A DNA stretch of 64,000 nucleotides from contig DF236952.1 of assembly GCA_000708835.1 (NCBI GenBank), positions 297,448-361,447 of the forward strand, written 5' to 3'. The notes beneath the pieces are model-generated. The model was not told where the DNA came from, made no database searches, and saw nothing but the letters and a program-made list of their open reading frames with translations. Both the position numbers and the translations under genes were made by a program. How positions within the stretch are numbered: position 1 is the first letter of the stretch; the number at the start of each line of letters is the position of its first letter. This document shows positions 21,992 to 34,887 of the stretch, piece after piece. This DNA comes from Klebsormidium nitens. Its lineage: Eukaryota; Streptophyta; Klebsormidiophyceae; Klebsormidiales; Klebsormidiaceae.

Positions 21992-24900
21992 TCATGGTGG
22001 ACCTTCATCTTTTTTCAAAACCGAGGGCACTGTTGTATCAGATTGGCTCTTAGCCTCGTCTCTCTTTGCAGTACTTCGCAACCACTGCGGCCAGACGTTA
22101 TCAAACAAGGACGGTTTCCGGATCGGAACGTTTACGTCAACATTGTCAGCACTTCCTTTCGTTTGACCTGCGTGCTTGATGTTCCCCTCAGCAAGACCCC
22201 GTTGTCCCAACGACTCTTCTGGCCCCGCTTTACAATCATTCTCATTCCGGCTTGAAGCTGCAATCTCCCTCCCGTCTCTTGTTCCGTCCAGAGCCGCCCC
22301 TGGCACAATCCGTCCGCCTTCGCCCTCCCTCTGTCGCACACTGTCTTCCAAACCCTTCAAACCCCGCTCCAACTCCGCGACCTTGGCTCGAAGCCACACT
22401 AGTTCCGCTTGTGACGCACCGCCGTTACCCGACCCGTCTAGTCCTTCTTTGCGCACCGCTTGAGTACTCCCGGCCTCCTTTCCGGTGCGCTCTTCAGCGG
22501 ATTCCGGACCTCGTTTCTCCGTCACTTGCCGAGAGGGACCGACTTCGGAGGACGGCCCGCTTTCAGCAACCCGCACAACTTTCTCCCCTCTCTCGTTCTT
22601 TGCCTCCCCTGGCTGCCTCTCTCCGTCTCGACTACTCAAAGCCCCTCGTTTTTCGGACAACCTTTCCAGCGCCGCAATCTGGCTTTCGTCCAGGTATGCC
22701 CGCGCGCGCTCAAGCTTGCGGTCGGCGCGCTCCGCCACATGTCGCTGACTTCTGCTCCGGACGCTCTTTGACTGCTCCGAACCGTCCGCAACTTGCTTCG
22801 AACCGTCCGAAATTCGATCTGGACCGTCCACGGCCTGGTTCGAACCGTCCGCAGCTAGATTCAAACCGTTTGCGGCTTTGTTCGGACCGTTCGAAGAGTA
22901 CAGAGCGTCCAGCTTTGCCTGCAGCTCGGCTTTCTCCTGTTCTTGCAGTTCCTGCCAGGAGCGTAACAAGAGTGAGAATATTTAATAGGACAGCGCTCAG
23001 ATATTCTACTCAAATCCAAGCAATTTCTTCTATGCGAGGGAGGAATTGGAGTGCGCTCTAGCATCGTTGATATTCTTGGTCTGCAGCTTCCAGCAAATAC
23101 TCTTAAGATGTGATCCAGAAGAACATGGATTTATCGATCGGGTCTCAGCTGCACTACGTTGAGATCAACGGACCCTCGCGATTCGTGTCATGCGAAACCT
23201 CCTTCAACAAGTTCAGTCTAAACAATTTCTGAGCCGCTACGCTCAGATAACGACCCACCCAATAGTGCTGCCGGTTCAATTACAGGTCTGGTCAAAGTAG
23301 CCAGATCCATGGAAACGTGATAAGGGGAAAGGCAAAATAGAAATCCAGATCCCTGAAAGACGGAGTCTGAGCAAAGCGTCGTTCTCAGCATATACTTGAT
23401 TACATAGGATGACTCGCAGTGATCAGCAGCGTTTACAAGCCATCCAAACCGCTGGGAGTTGTCAGATCACAAGCAGGGCAACGCGATGCGAAAATTATGA
23501 AATCCTATCAGTTCCTCTCAAGGACACTCACAGCTTTCAAGATTAAGCGGAAAAGGGGCGGTCGATACCAACCTGTATCGCAGACAAGAAAATGATTGAA
23601 CCCAAATCACAAACCTGGAGCCTACGACAGACTTCAGTCAATCGGAATTGATGATGAAGCGAAAAAAGCTCACCTTCTCTTTCTGCCGAATCACCCGCCG
23701 AATGAGCTGCGCCGAAACGTAGATAACTGCATAGCAGCAGACGTCTTCTTGAACATCCGGTTACGAGCATAATTGTGGAAGCAGTGACTGTTTGCATTAG
23801 CAGAGATTGTTGCAGAAAGGGTGCATCAGCTGGGGACAAAGTACAATTCAGAGTACAGGGAGAACGCACTGTAAGTGCAACCTTTCACAGCAATTGGCCA
23901 AGTCGGCTCTTAGGTTGCTCGTGGACTGAAAGCTGCAAAAAGCTGTTCAGATTGTTTAGCCAATCGGATGGCTTTTCAGATCCACGTGGTGATACAAGGT
24001 ACATACCAGAGGAGAAATATGGCTTGAAAAGTACCGGACCTCCTACCTCTCNNNNNNNNNNNNNNNNNNNNNNNNNNNNNNNNNNNNNNNNNNNNNNNNN
24101 NNNNNNNNNNNNNNNNNNNNNNNNNNNNNNNNNNNNNNNNNNNNNNNNNNNNNNNNNNNNNNNNNNNNNNNNNNNNNNNNNNNNNNNNNNNNNNNNNNNN
24201 NNNNNNNNNNNNNNNNNNNNNNNNNNNNNNNNNNNNNNNNNNNNNNNNNNNNNNNNNNNNNNNNNNNNNNNNNNNNNNNNNNNNNNNNNNNNNNNNNNNN
24301 NNNNNNNNNNNNNNNNNNNNNNNNNNNNNCGACGCGCAACCTTACCATAAAGGACCTGGTCGGACATTGATAATTCCCCTTCTAACCGTCATGTTTGAGA
24401 CCTTAACCACCATGGTCATGACTTCGACCAACCACCAGAAAAGGAAAATCCTTATCTCTAGGAGAGAATGGAAAGCCAGCTCACTTGCTGAGGGGGCCAG
24501 GGCCACAATGAACATCCAGAGGTGGAAATCGAACCTGCAGACACAGGGTGCGTTAGGCAGCACACTTTCAGAAGCTGCAGGGCATCGACTGGGACACGTA
24601 CAAGCGCACCAAAGTCTTCAGAACAAGTGGGAAGGCTTGAGTCCAAAATTCCGTTGGGAGTCCAATCGCTGACATATTCAAGTCAGCTATACCACCATTT
24701 ACATTAAGTGAATCACCCAACTGAGTTTTGATGCACAAATAACCGCCATGACAAGGAAGAGTGTAAGACCTTGAAAAAATGTGCAAAACTTCGTTCACGG
24801 AAGGGAAGCCGAATCAGTGAGGACGTTGACTTTCCAGATAGTATCTCTTAAGTAGTTGTTCCACAGCCCCACCAAACGAGAGAGAGCGCTTCGACCTGCC

Positions 24901-25294
24901 ACTAAGCTCGTTTCAACACTTTGAACCAACACCTGAGACTGCTTCAATTCCTCAGCTGAATATCAAAGCACAATAATCTCAAATTCAGTGGGACAGGCCT
25001 CCATAATCACCTCTCATCGGCTTCTCTAGTTTGAGCTAGCGCAACCTACCCTAAGCGCTTTGGTTTGACTGGCGGCTTGCTCAACACGTCCGCAGCCTCA
25101 AAGAAACCCATCCTCTTCTGACCAAAGTCGTCAATTGCACTGGATCTTCGCTTCTCGTCGACAGTCCCTTCTTGCAGACTCCTGCTCTCCTTTCCTGAAG
25201 CCACGCACCGCACATACGTACCACCATATTTCGGAAGGCCCTGCACTGCTGTTCTGAAATGTACAAGAATGCGGGCTCTTGCAAGCTGGATCAT
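21992..25294 (-). CDS. Plastid-targeted membrane protein with coiled-coil C terminus, family unknown
   Basis: Supported exons are 25294-25050 (81 residues plus a split codon), 24534-24346, an exon ending near 23681 at AGAAG|GTGAGC, and 22951-21992 (319 residues to the stop). Phases agree where they can be tested. Exon 1 looks like a plastid transit peptide (ARARILVHFRTAVQG, then YVRCVAS). Exon 2 is hydrophobic (LWMFIVALAPSASELAF and IFLFWWLVEVMTMVVKV), consistent with one or two membrane helices. The exon near 23.7 kb reads VIYVSAQLIRRVIRQKEK and continues into a long charged coiled coil (ELQEQEKAELQAKLDAL). The last exon has six 7-residue repeats around (A/V/S)DGS/NGP and a tryptophan-containing end (FDNVWPQWL). 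A 278-base assembly gap at 24052-24329 probably hides an exon, so the protein cannot be completed here. Confidence 0.6.
22776..22893 (-). repeat. 21-bp coding minisatellite, six units
   Basis: GAACCGTCCG-centred units of about 21 bases repeat in phase within the last exon of the 21992-25294 gene. They encode the heptad-length series SNGPNKA, ANGLNLA, ADGSNQA, VDGPDRI, SDGSKQV and ADGSEQS. Confidence 0.7.
24052..24329. other. Assembly gap (278 N)
   Basis: A run of undetermined bases. It falls in an intron or hidden exon of the minus-strand 21992-25294 gene. Open frames reported through it have no meaning. Confidence 0.95.
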
Positions 25295-25872
25295 TGCTGA
25301 GAGTAGTGCGATCAGCCTTACTAGCAGACATGGGATCTAGCTAACGAAATGAGTGGAGTGCGATACATTGCAGGAAGGTAGCCAATGGTGGCTAAGTAAG
25401 CAAAGACACAGCTTGGGGACCGGAAATGAGACTGAATCAGAAAGCTAGAAGCTGAAGAGCTATCAACTGTAAATCTTCAAAAGTATTCTACTGAATAGAA
25501 ACTTAGAGCTGGAAGCGCCTCAAACGTCTTCAGAGCGCTTGCCCTTCCTTCAACTTCAAGTTCAACTTCCCACGATGGCATTGCTTGCAATGCAAAATGG
25601 CTGAACGTTCAAGAAAACCTTACAGCTAAGTTGACATAACCCAGATCCTGATTAAACGCCCAGAGTGACGCCGTTCACACCGTTTCTGCGGAGGTGGCGG
25701 CGACGAAGCTTCAAATCATTTCCCCCCAAAGTCAAAAGCTCATCCGTTACCTTTTCCGTTCAGGGAACGTCAGCCGCACTCGGCAGGGTGTTTGTGAGGA
25801 ACGGGAGGTCAAGAAAAGGGTTAGCAAAGGGGTCGTCAGAACCTGCCTACCTACCTAGCTCGGTGCTGCTTC
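25295..25872. promoter_or_regulatory. Divergent promoter region
   Basis: This 578-base stretch separates the start codons of a minus-strand plastid protein gene and the plus-strand plastidic signal peptidase gene. Both promoters must lie here or overlap the genes. No TATA box or other element is clear by eye. Confidence 0.35.
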
Positions 25873-28800
25873 ATGGCAGTCACCTGTCCTCTCAACCCCG
25901 TTCTCCCTCAATCTCTGTCGCTCGCCACCATGTCCTCTCAGGTGTTGGCCCGGTCTGGCCTGAACAGCTCGTTTCTGCTCCACCCAGCTCCTTCAGGCCT
26001 CCCTACAGAGCGCCCTTCGCCAAGGAATCGCCACCTGGCTGGATATGGAGCTGGACAGGTGTCGTTGCCAGGGTTGAGGTGCGGTTACGGCCCAGGCAAA
26101 TGTACGTCATTCAGGTATGAGACTCCGGAGGAGGATTGAGACACGGTGGGAGAATTGTGCAAAGGTGCTACTCTACTTGGCGCTGGAGTTTGCTTTCATG
26201 AGGGTTTGGCCTGTTTTTCAGGTGTGGAAGGAGATTCCTAGACTTCAATGTGCTCGCAAATCTCCTTGCTCACGCTTGCGGGCATTGTGCACAGCGTCTC
26301 CCGTAGCGGCAGTCCCTGCATTCATGTATTTCAATGCTGTGGAGTTGACAAGCGGAGTTTCCTCTCGGGGCGTTCCAAAGTCATAGAAGTCTGCTTCAAA
26401 AGCTGCTTGCTTTGCTCTTTTCACATCCCTCCACCAGCTAAAAATTAGCTCGACTTTAAGTCTCTGTGAACCAGGCCAAGCACTAGAACATGGAGCAGGT
26501 TGGGCTTTTCGCAAACTAGATGTAGGTGCAACGAGCGTCCAGAATTTCAAGTTACTAGAATGGTGGTCTCATAGGCTGTCCCTTCTTTACTCCAGGCGGC
26601 CAGTTGTGTCCTCCCCAGGACGAAGCAGGGAACGCTTCACCTTCACATGTAAGTTTTCCATTGCTTCAAAGTCTCAAGTCTCTGCCAGTGAGCTCAAGCC
26701 AGGGGTGGTCTCCTTCGCGTCCGCTCCTTCAGCATATTGCAAAACGATGTCGCTGCAGCATGATCGTGAAAGCTATTGTGACCGGCACGAGCAACAAGCT
26801 GTAGGCGTGAGAGTTTCTTTTTGATAGATGAGCAGACCAATAGAGCGCTGTCAGCAGGATACTAGACTGGCTCCGAGCTTTCTCTGCGTGTGAGCCAAGG
26901 TTGGCTTCTGAAAGAGTGTGTTTTTCCGCAAAGGTTTAGAAGGCCGGTTCGCTGTGCAAGTCGTCTCCAACGATATGCTTCCTGGTGCCTTGTCGATCAA
27001 AAACTGCTCCAAAGCGCCAAGCAACTCTGTCCCCACTCAGGCGCCCAAGCAAAGAACTCTCCTCCTTCGGATGCCAATCCGATAGCCACGGCGGTGTTGA
27101 ACAGCAAGGCCCCATCAGAAAACGGCAGCAGTAGTAGCCAAAACTCGGGCGCGGGGGGGGGTGGTACACATGAAAGGAAGGGCGTTGACGAGGGCGACGG
27201 TGATGAGGGGGAGTTTGGGTCAGTGCCAGAGTGAGCTGGCGTGGCACCCCCGCTCTTTCAGCAATTTTCGTGGGTTTTACGGTCACGTCTGTATGAAGTA
27301 GAAACGGGCAGGACAACCCCGAGCTATATGCGTTGCGGCTGGAAGCGCGGTTGCTTTCTGAAAGGAGAAAGTCCGATTTGGTGCCAGTGCAAGTAATTGG
27401 CCCTTTCAATTCTCTGCGTCAATTGCAAGAGTGCAGATGTCGGTGTTTGATTTAATTTGATTTGTTTTGATTTGATTTGATCGGATCGGACACCGACAGA
27501 TCAATCATTGATCGGTGCCGTCCGACTGGAGCGGCACTGGCTGGTACTTGAAATGTGAACGGATTGATCTGCATACACACTTCAAAGGAGCCGTGATGCA
27601 CAGGAAAGCGGAAGCAGTTGATAAGGCAGGTCGAACAGTTGGATTCCGCAGCCATGTTAGCAATTGAAGGACGATGTTGTCAAGTTTCCCTGACAGACTA
27701 AAAACTTATGGTTGCCAGCTTCGAGTTCAAGCAAGACCGAGGGGCGTCCTTAAACCCTGGTAGCAACCCCGTGTGCCTTGCGATATTTCTGACTTGAATC
27801 GCTTCACCTGCTGCAGTCTGATCCCCGATGCCGCCAAGGACGTGGATTCCTTCCTGCCGGAATGGGCGCGGCTCAACAAGGATGACGTCATCACCGTGGG
27901 GGTCACCTTCGCAGTCTCTCTCATCTTTCGAACGTGAGTGCCTCTGTTTCTGGTCGGTCGACAATCTTGTCTTGATTGTCAAACGTTCCTCTTCGAAGTC
28001 GAGGAGAGTTGCCAATGGACGAAATACCCGAAGTGCTCTGTTCCGGAGCGAGGGTTAAAAGCACTGACTTAGTTCCTGTGTGAGATTTTGTCAGTGCTTG
28101 TCTGAACCGAACGGCGATTGAGGGGTATAGGGAAGAGCGTGATCTTTGATCGGTGTTGCAAACGGTTTGTTAAGGCGTTGGACAGGACTTTCTATGGGAG
28201 AGACGGCTTGAGTTCCCGGGCGGGTGTTTGTAAATAGGGTTTCGTATCGTCGTCTATAAGTCTTAAGAAAGATAATCTGAGTTCGCAAGGACCTCTGATC
28301 GCAACTGCAACGGAGTGGAGCTAAACAAAAGCCGCACACAACAAGCGGCACAAGAGCAGCGGTAAAGAACACCTGTCGACCCGCTTCCTCATCGAAAGTA
28401 TCTGCTGAAAGGAAAGGGTTTGAGTGAGAACAAACCTCCTCTGGGCTCTCTGGCAGGTTCATTGCCGAACCTCGGTACATTCCTTCCCTGTCCATGTTCC
28501 CAACGTTCGACATCGGTGACCGGATCATTACGGAACGGGTAAGGCTGCCAAAGTCGTTGAATCGAAGTGTACTCAATGTGAGGCGCCAGACTTGTGCGAG
28601 ATCTATGCGTCAATTTTCGTTTCGCCAATCCGGCGGACTGATGGGCCACTTATCTGACAGCGTGGCCGGAGCATAAAGCAACGCACTACCCCAAATGGTT
28701 GCATCATAGGGCGACGTTTTGTGGAGAATTGAATGTGTGCGTGACGTCACTTGCTCACGTGCTTGGCGAGTGGGATTCGAAAAATCGTTAGAGCCTCGTC

Positions 28801-31435
28801 AAGATCTGGTGCGGAGGTTGCATAGAGACCCTGATATCTAAGCGGTTCGCCTACTCGCAGATATCATACTATTTGCATGACCCCCAAGTCGGGGACATTG
28901 TAACCTTCAAAGCCCCTCCACAGCTGGTGGTAAGCTCGATTCCCTGCCCTTATCTCTTCTTTTCTCTTTTGTCTGCTTTCCGCCTCTGCTTTCATAGTGT
29001 CTTCTTTTTTTTGGATCCTTTTCCGATTCACGCCGCTGGCTCGCAAGCGGCTGTCTGGTTTTGCTTTCCACGTCCTCGTTTCCCCCAGATTCTTCGTTGG
29101 TTAATCTTTCCCTTTGTGTCTCTTCTTGCGCTGTTTGCACCTTGGATCTGCCGTTCACGAAGGGAGCTCTCATGTTGTGCTTTTCGTCGGATCGCCGAAG
29201 CCTTTTATGACGTCTTTTGCGATTAGGATCTGAAGCCTCCCTTGTCGTTTGGCTTTGCTTGAGCTCGTTTTCTTTCAATCGAACACTGCTTGCCAATCGC
29301 GTTACCGGAGGTTCAATCTGCGTTGTACCTAATCAGCCGCCGAGAATCTCCCTGACGCTTGGTATGCTAGTGTAGAAAGACAGGTTAGGAAGATAGAGTT
29401 GACCCGCTCAGGAACCCTTGCGCTGACGTCAAGCTGACGTGTGCAGGCCCGGGGTTACCAGGACGGGGAGGTGTTCGTCAAACGAGTTGTCGCAACCGGG
29501 GGGGACGTAGTTGAGGTAAAGCTGCCCACACCCCTTTTCTTACACTCTTGATAACCAGTAAAATAGAGTGTTATAAGAGTAATAAAAACTCAATGAATGG
29601 ATCCAAGTAGTAGCGGCTGGCGAACGACCACCTGTGCTAAAGTTGGCTGGGAGTGTTTTCGTATCAGCATGCGCGCGCAGGGCACGTAAGGCCCACCTGT
29701 CGTGAAGGCGGTTGCGCCACTAGTCGTATTCTTGGCATCCCACAACCAGAGACGATAACAGAATACCGTGAGAATATTGGCTGCGGAAGGTGGGCTTTCT
29801 CAAGTGCGTGACCCGGACAAAAAACAAATTTGAAATGAACGCTTTCAAGCCTCATGTCATCGATGGGGGTCACAAAGACAACCACGTCGTTATCGACCGC
29901 CTTTCTGTCTTGTTCTCGACACTTTGTTATCCTTATGCTTCCCATCAACTCAACCACTCAACCCACAAACTGTTACTATTGAAGTTGGTATTGGCTTTTC
30001 TATTTTGCAGAAGATCGTCCCCAACGCTTGGCCGTGTAGTAGGGCCGACCGGTTAGATTCTATCCGGACACCCCAAAATCGGCAGAATTGAATCTGAGTT
30101 TCTCGTAGTGTGTGCCATTTGACAGACAGACAGTCGTAATAAGCGGCCACACTCCTGGACGGTATGGATTTCGTGAGGTCCCGACGTTCCGGATTCGCAG
30201 GCAGTATCTTCATCCTGTAGAAGCTCGACAAGAAGTCGGCTTACACTGGCGACACGTCTCTGCAGGTTCATGACGGCACCTTGATTGTGAACGGGCGGCA
30301 ACGAAATAGCGAGACATATATCGCCGAGAAGCCGTTCTACGACCTGCCGCCCGTGGTAAGATCACGGAACCCGTGCACTCTAGACCTTGCTTCGACAAAG
30401 CGACATCACTTGTGTCTCCTATGACCTTCTCAATAACCGCAAACATGTCTTGTTAAGTGCCTTTGCCGTAAGTATTGCTCTGTCTCTGCCTTGTCGTGGT
30501 TCCGGTCTAGTTGATAACGAGAAACTTCTAGCGTCCCCGGAGTGATCGACTTTCTGGTCGTTATTCCGCACTGACATTGTTTCTGGACAGGTCTAAATCA
30601 TCAAAGGTGCTGTGCCGCCTCTTCCCGTCGGTACATCGGAAGAATGTTGATTCATACGGCGTTGCTCGATTCAATCACACATGCGAAACGCACATTGAAG
30701 CGCCCTGTTGTTCGCCCGTCTATCCGATCACGCTGTCGTTCGTTAGTCAGTCAAGCGTTCAGCGCTTACGGCAAAGAGTAAAGCCGGCTAGTGGTGCAGC
30801 AGATTCTAGAACGGCGTTGATACTTGAAAGGCTAAGCATTTTGGTTATTCCGCTGCAGAGGGTTCCGGAGGATGACGTTTTCGTCATGGGGGACAACCGG
30901 AACAACAGCTACGATTCGCATTTATGGTGAGCCTTCCCATTGACGTCAAAATCAGACTGTGCGAGACGTCAGAAGGGGTGCTCGTTGTCGTATCTAGAGT
31001 TTTGAAGTTACAAACTTGCTGAGAGCCGAGCATGAATGCTAAGCACTCGTATGATAAAGCCAGCGGTTTTTTAAGTCTTTAATATGTCCTGTTTTTTAAG
31101 TCTTTGATATGTGCTGTACCGAGTATAGCCACGTCTTCCGTTCAGTACGTTGCTTTCAACGCGCCACCAGAGCTTTACAGATGCTCGCTTGAAGCGTAAC
31201 CTCACAAACCTATCCAAGTATGTACTTTGGATTGTTCGAGTCCCGACGTTCAGCCGTCCTGAATGTTGAAAGATGGTATCGAGTCCCTTGAACTTACAGC
31301 TGTCTCTCCGTTGTCTGCAGGGGTCCTTTACCTAAAAAGAACATAGTCGGGAAGTATTTCTTTAGATACTGGCCTCCTACTAAGATTAACGCCAACGGCA
31401 ATGCTGTAGCCCCGCCTCTCCTCGACAGTCGGTAA
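25873..31435 (+). CDS. PLSP1: Plastidic type I signal peptidase
   Basis: Nine exons chain in frame: start-26114, 26934-27230, 27817-27933, 28457-28538, 28861-28929, 29447-29515, 30266-30355, 30859-30926 and 31321-31435. The start is ATG 25930 (GCCACCATG context, 363 residues) or the in-frame ATG 25873 (382). The transit peptide ends near PVRCAS. An acidic linker ([11 protein letters not shown]) precedes a membrane helix ([15 protein letters not shown]). Catalytic motifs follow: box B with the nucleophile Ser212 ([14 protein letters not shown]), box D with the general base Lys262 ([12 protein letters not shown]), and box E ([13 protein letters not shown], about 312-324). The family removes transit peptides in thylakoid and envelope membranes (lumenal proteins, Toc75). 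Motif order and the [10 protein letters not shown] block match plant PLSP1. Numbering is from ATG 25930. Confidence 0.95.
27446..27481. repeat. TTTGA-type microsatellite
   Basis: Imperfect repeats of TTTGA/TTTGT lie in intron 2 of the plastidic signal peptidase gene. Confidence 0.6.
31066..31115. repeat. 25-bp tandem repeat, two copies
   Basis: GTTTTTTAAGTCTTTAATAT and the following bases repeat directly, with two substitutions, in the last intron of the signal peptidase gene. Confidence 0.85.
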
Positions 31436-32692
31436 CGACCATTGTTTGAGTTTTACCCTTGATTATACCAAAAGTTTGAGAGCACAGTAATAACAATTGA
31501 CTGGAATCAGGTTTCACGAGTTCTTAACTCGATCATTTTTGAGGTGAGGGCTTTTAGGTAAAAGACATGGACTTTGGGGTTTGAGCTCCGGCGCGTGTCT
31601 TAGTCTCTTCGTAAGGCCATTCAAGATGCACATTCATGGGCCGTTCCTTGTGTTCGAGTATAGCATCTTCTTAAGTTTCAATGAGCCGGGATATGCATAC
31701 ACAAAGGTTTTGCAATGTTCGTGATATAAGTAATTGCGATTCACTGAAGTGAGAGTATATGCTGCATGAAGATTGGATCGCCAATGATTAATGTACCCCG
31801 CTCGTACCGGATCGCTTGCGTCAAGGCGGCCCAATTATAACGTGGCTCAGGGTTCATGAGACCAAGTGACCATCATCCAGAAATTTTCATCTGCAATGAC
31901 CGATTGACATCATGGACCAGACATATGCACGTACGTGTATTTAGGCTAGCTAGGACACGGCCTGCATGACCTCGTTCTTTATACCGCTTGCATGTGACGT
32001 TGTGCTCCAGCATGCGAATGAACATGAAAATATGAATGATTGCCAGAATCATCCAAGGATACGTTCAAAGGCATACAGCAAACACGTACACAGGTTCCCA
32101 CAGGTAATTTCGTTTGCCCAATGGGCAAGTCAGCCGCGTGGGGTGGCCAGTTCTCGCTTGGGCGATGAGCATCAGGCTTTGGGCCCATTCTGTATGTCTT
32201 GTTGAAGTGTCCATACGAACTCATTATGGACTCTTTCCAAAATCAGATGTGAAGACTCTTCACCTTTAAGGAGAGCTCCCCAGTTTTCAGTCCTGTGGCA
32301 AGCGAATGTTTTTGACGGCTGAAGAGCAGGTCAACATCGAACTCGAAACAACCGCGTGGGCTGACGAGGTGAAGAAACCACAAAACTCATAAGATGCTCT
32401 ATTTTTTCAAAGTGTCACTTTGGAGGGGCCGATACGCTGGGCCGCCTCAAGAGGCGGAGGAGCTTCTCTTGAAGATGCCCTTCTTCTTTGGCGTTTCCTC
32501 TTTCTGCATGTAACTGCAGATGCACAAATTAGACGCTGGTGAGCTTCAAAGACTTGTAGCCTCCTTGAATCTTCTTCTGGACCATGCACTCTTTCGTGCA
32601 AGCATGTTGCAGATGACAGCAGATCGCCACCAGATAACAGGGTCACATTGCATACAAAATACAAGACAACGAGTTCAAGGGGTGGGACAGCC
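31436..32692. other. Convergent intergenic region, no feature seen
   Basis: This lies between the stop of the signal peptidase gene and the stop of the minus-strand lysine-rich gene. It presumably holds both 3' untranslated regions. No exon or repeat is supported. Confidence 0.4.
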
Positions 32693-33577
32693 TCACTCTC
32701 CATATTTGGCCGTGAACCTCTTCTCAAGCTTCGTGGCTGCTTTGTCCTCTGTCTTGACCTGAGCTTTTGCACTGCAATCGAACATGCTAAAGAGTCAGCA
32801 CTTTTACAGCACGAGACCATCTATCTGCTTTTCATTTTTGATGCGAGCTCCGAGCTGCAAACTCCAGTCCTATTGAGGACTTGTCCCTTGCACGGGATCA
32901 ACGCAGAGAAAGCAACTACCTCAGCACTGGAGGCATCTTGGATGGGACAATTAGTTGCACCCCCAACAAATTAATATGCAGAGTCTGACTCAGGGTTCTC
33001 AGCACAGAGCCAAACACTGTGACTTCCTCACCTGGACTTCCTGATCTTATCAAAATCCGACTCTCTTCGTGTCACCTTCTTCTCCTCCTTCCTGACTTCC
33101 TTTATCTGCTTCTTCAGCTTCTTTTCAGCCTTCTTCTTCCGCTTCTCTTCCTTAAGGGGGTCCTGGGTGCATAAATGACATCCTTTTCGGACAATGGATC
33201 GGATTGAAACAACAGCTCCTAAGATCAACATCTACTGTCTCAAGTGACTTTCTGGCACTCTGTCCAGAGGAGAAGTGAAAAGCGATTCTTCCGATTCATT
33301 ACATTCTGCACAGCACCAAGATACAAGCAAAGGGATTGCTCTGACGATTTCCAGTGGTTCGGTCCACAGTTCTTCAAGATCACTTTTAGGGTTTGCAGGT
33401 TGCCAGATGCGGCAGACAGCTCTAGGCAGCTCCCATTGAAGCAGTGTCTTAGGTGTTTACAATTATTCTACGCACAAACGTCACCTAATGAGGGGGAAGC
33501 CTTTCTCCGTGAAACAGCGGAAGCTGGCGAAGTAGATTTGGCTCAGAATCCGGTCTTACCTCCCCAAAGAGACACAT
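32693..33577 (-). CDS. Small lysine-rich protein, function unknown
   Basis: Exons 33577-33560 (18 bases, MCLFGE), 33162-33032 and 32771-32693 join in frame to 75 residues, with GTAAGA and GTGAGG donors and CCCAG and TGCAG acceptors. The protein is almost all charged: KEEKRKKKAEKKLKKQIKEV, then KKVTRRESDFDKIRKS, and it ends KLEKRFTAKYGE. This predicts one long basic helix, as in small nucleolar or ribosome-associated proteins. That is only compositional inference. Exons 2 and 3 are convincing. The 18-base first exon is the only phase-compatible ATG exon I found, and a longer 5' part is possible. Confidence 0.5.
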
Positions 33578-34887
33578 CCCAACCGTTCAGGTTGCCTCCA
33601 ATAAGCCTCAAATTGCCTCCTGCCTTGGATTCAGGCTCCCAATATGGCGCCAGAGTACTTCATGGCGGACATGGAAACAATATGTCTTGGAAAACCCACG
33701 GAGCCCAACTTTGTCATTGGACAATCTTCATTGTGACCCCAATTGAGCTGGAACCAGAGAGTCTATTGAAACCGCAGGTTTTGAAATTCGGAGCTGAGGA
33801 ACGTAGGAGCTGATGCTCGAAGCTGCCAGTCGCTTTGAATTGCAGCTTCCAAACTTGGTCCTGGCCGCTGTCAGCTGATCTGTTGGCGCATTGCAAGGTG
33901 CTTCTTCCACTTCAACTTCAAGTTCAACACCAGGCTTGAACACAAACTTTCGAGAGAAAATTCAAAAATACGGTACATGTTTATTGCAGGCGTTTCAACC
34001 CCTCGCTTTCCAGAGCGCTGACCGGGGATTCGCCGGCTGCCGTCTTCAGCCCGATTGCCGGCCAAAAAAGCTCAAACCAGTGAACGACCAAGTGAAACGG
34101 CAGTCGGTCGGCACGGCGTGCTCCCAACACCCCGTAACGGATGCAAATGAAAACAAACGCATAATTGAAAAGAAAAGAAGGTCTGGGGTGGTCTGGGCCC
34201 AGCATTTCAAAGGCAGCGAGAGAGCTTGCTACTGCTAGATTCCAGCTCGCCGGGAAGCAGCTGTACTTTGAAGAACAGGGACGACACAACGCCAATGTCA
34301 AGTTGCAAGCTGGCAGGATTTTTGAAGCTCATCAAAAGAATGATTGAGCACAGATAGATTCCAGCTAGCTATGCTGCAAGTAGGCTGGAGGCGTGAATAT
34401 CGAGGAGCCCTTTCATATTGTCGTCAATGGCTGTTGTGGCTTTTAATCAGCTTTGAACTTCGAGGTGTCTTGTGCAAAGTGAGAAAGCTCTAGTGGTGTA
34501 GATATCCACCTCGCGATTATATCTTTGAAGGATGAGTGTGATAAATGTGCGTGTTTGAGTGTCAGTTTCCAGACTGCCAATGATGCCAACAGCACCTAGG
34601 GAATAGCCACCAATGAGACATAAAGTTTTGGCGTCATGCTCGCATGCAAGTCGGGCAGTGTCTTACAGATCAGTCAAAGACCAGGCAAGCAATGTTTAGA
34701 CTTGACCAACTAGATAGTGGTCACTGACCTGCAATTACGTGGCAGCATCTGCAACTTTCTTCATATCTTAGAATCTGAGCTCCAAATAGCACCCTAAGCA
34801 GGCGTAGCGGTCAGAATCAATGAGAACTCGGTAGAAGCAGCAAGCTCGTCGCAGTACCTGCAGAGGCGCTTCTCCGCAAGGACGGGA
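33578..34887. other. Divergent intergenic region
   Basis: This separates the start codons of the lysine-rich gene (-) and NMNAT (+) and should contain both promoters. Open frames here lack splice-consistent or domain support. Confidence 0.35.

Noticed and set aside
22252-23061. 269-codon plus-strand frame
   Set aside because: Antisense shadow of the GC-rich coiled-coil exon 22951-21992.
26222-26310. Optional exon in intron 1 of the plastidic signal peptidase gene
   Set aside because: The acceptor is good and the phase fits, but the frame reaches a stop without a clear donor, and direct joining of 26114 to 26934 gives the expected transit peptide.
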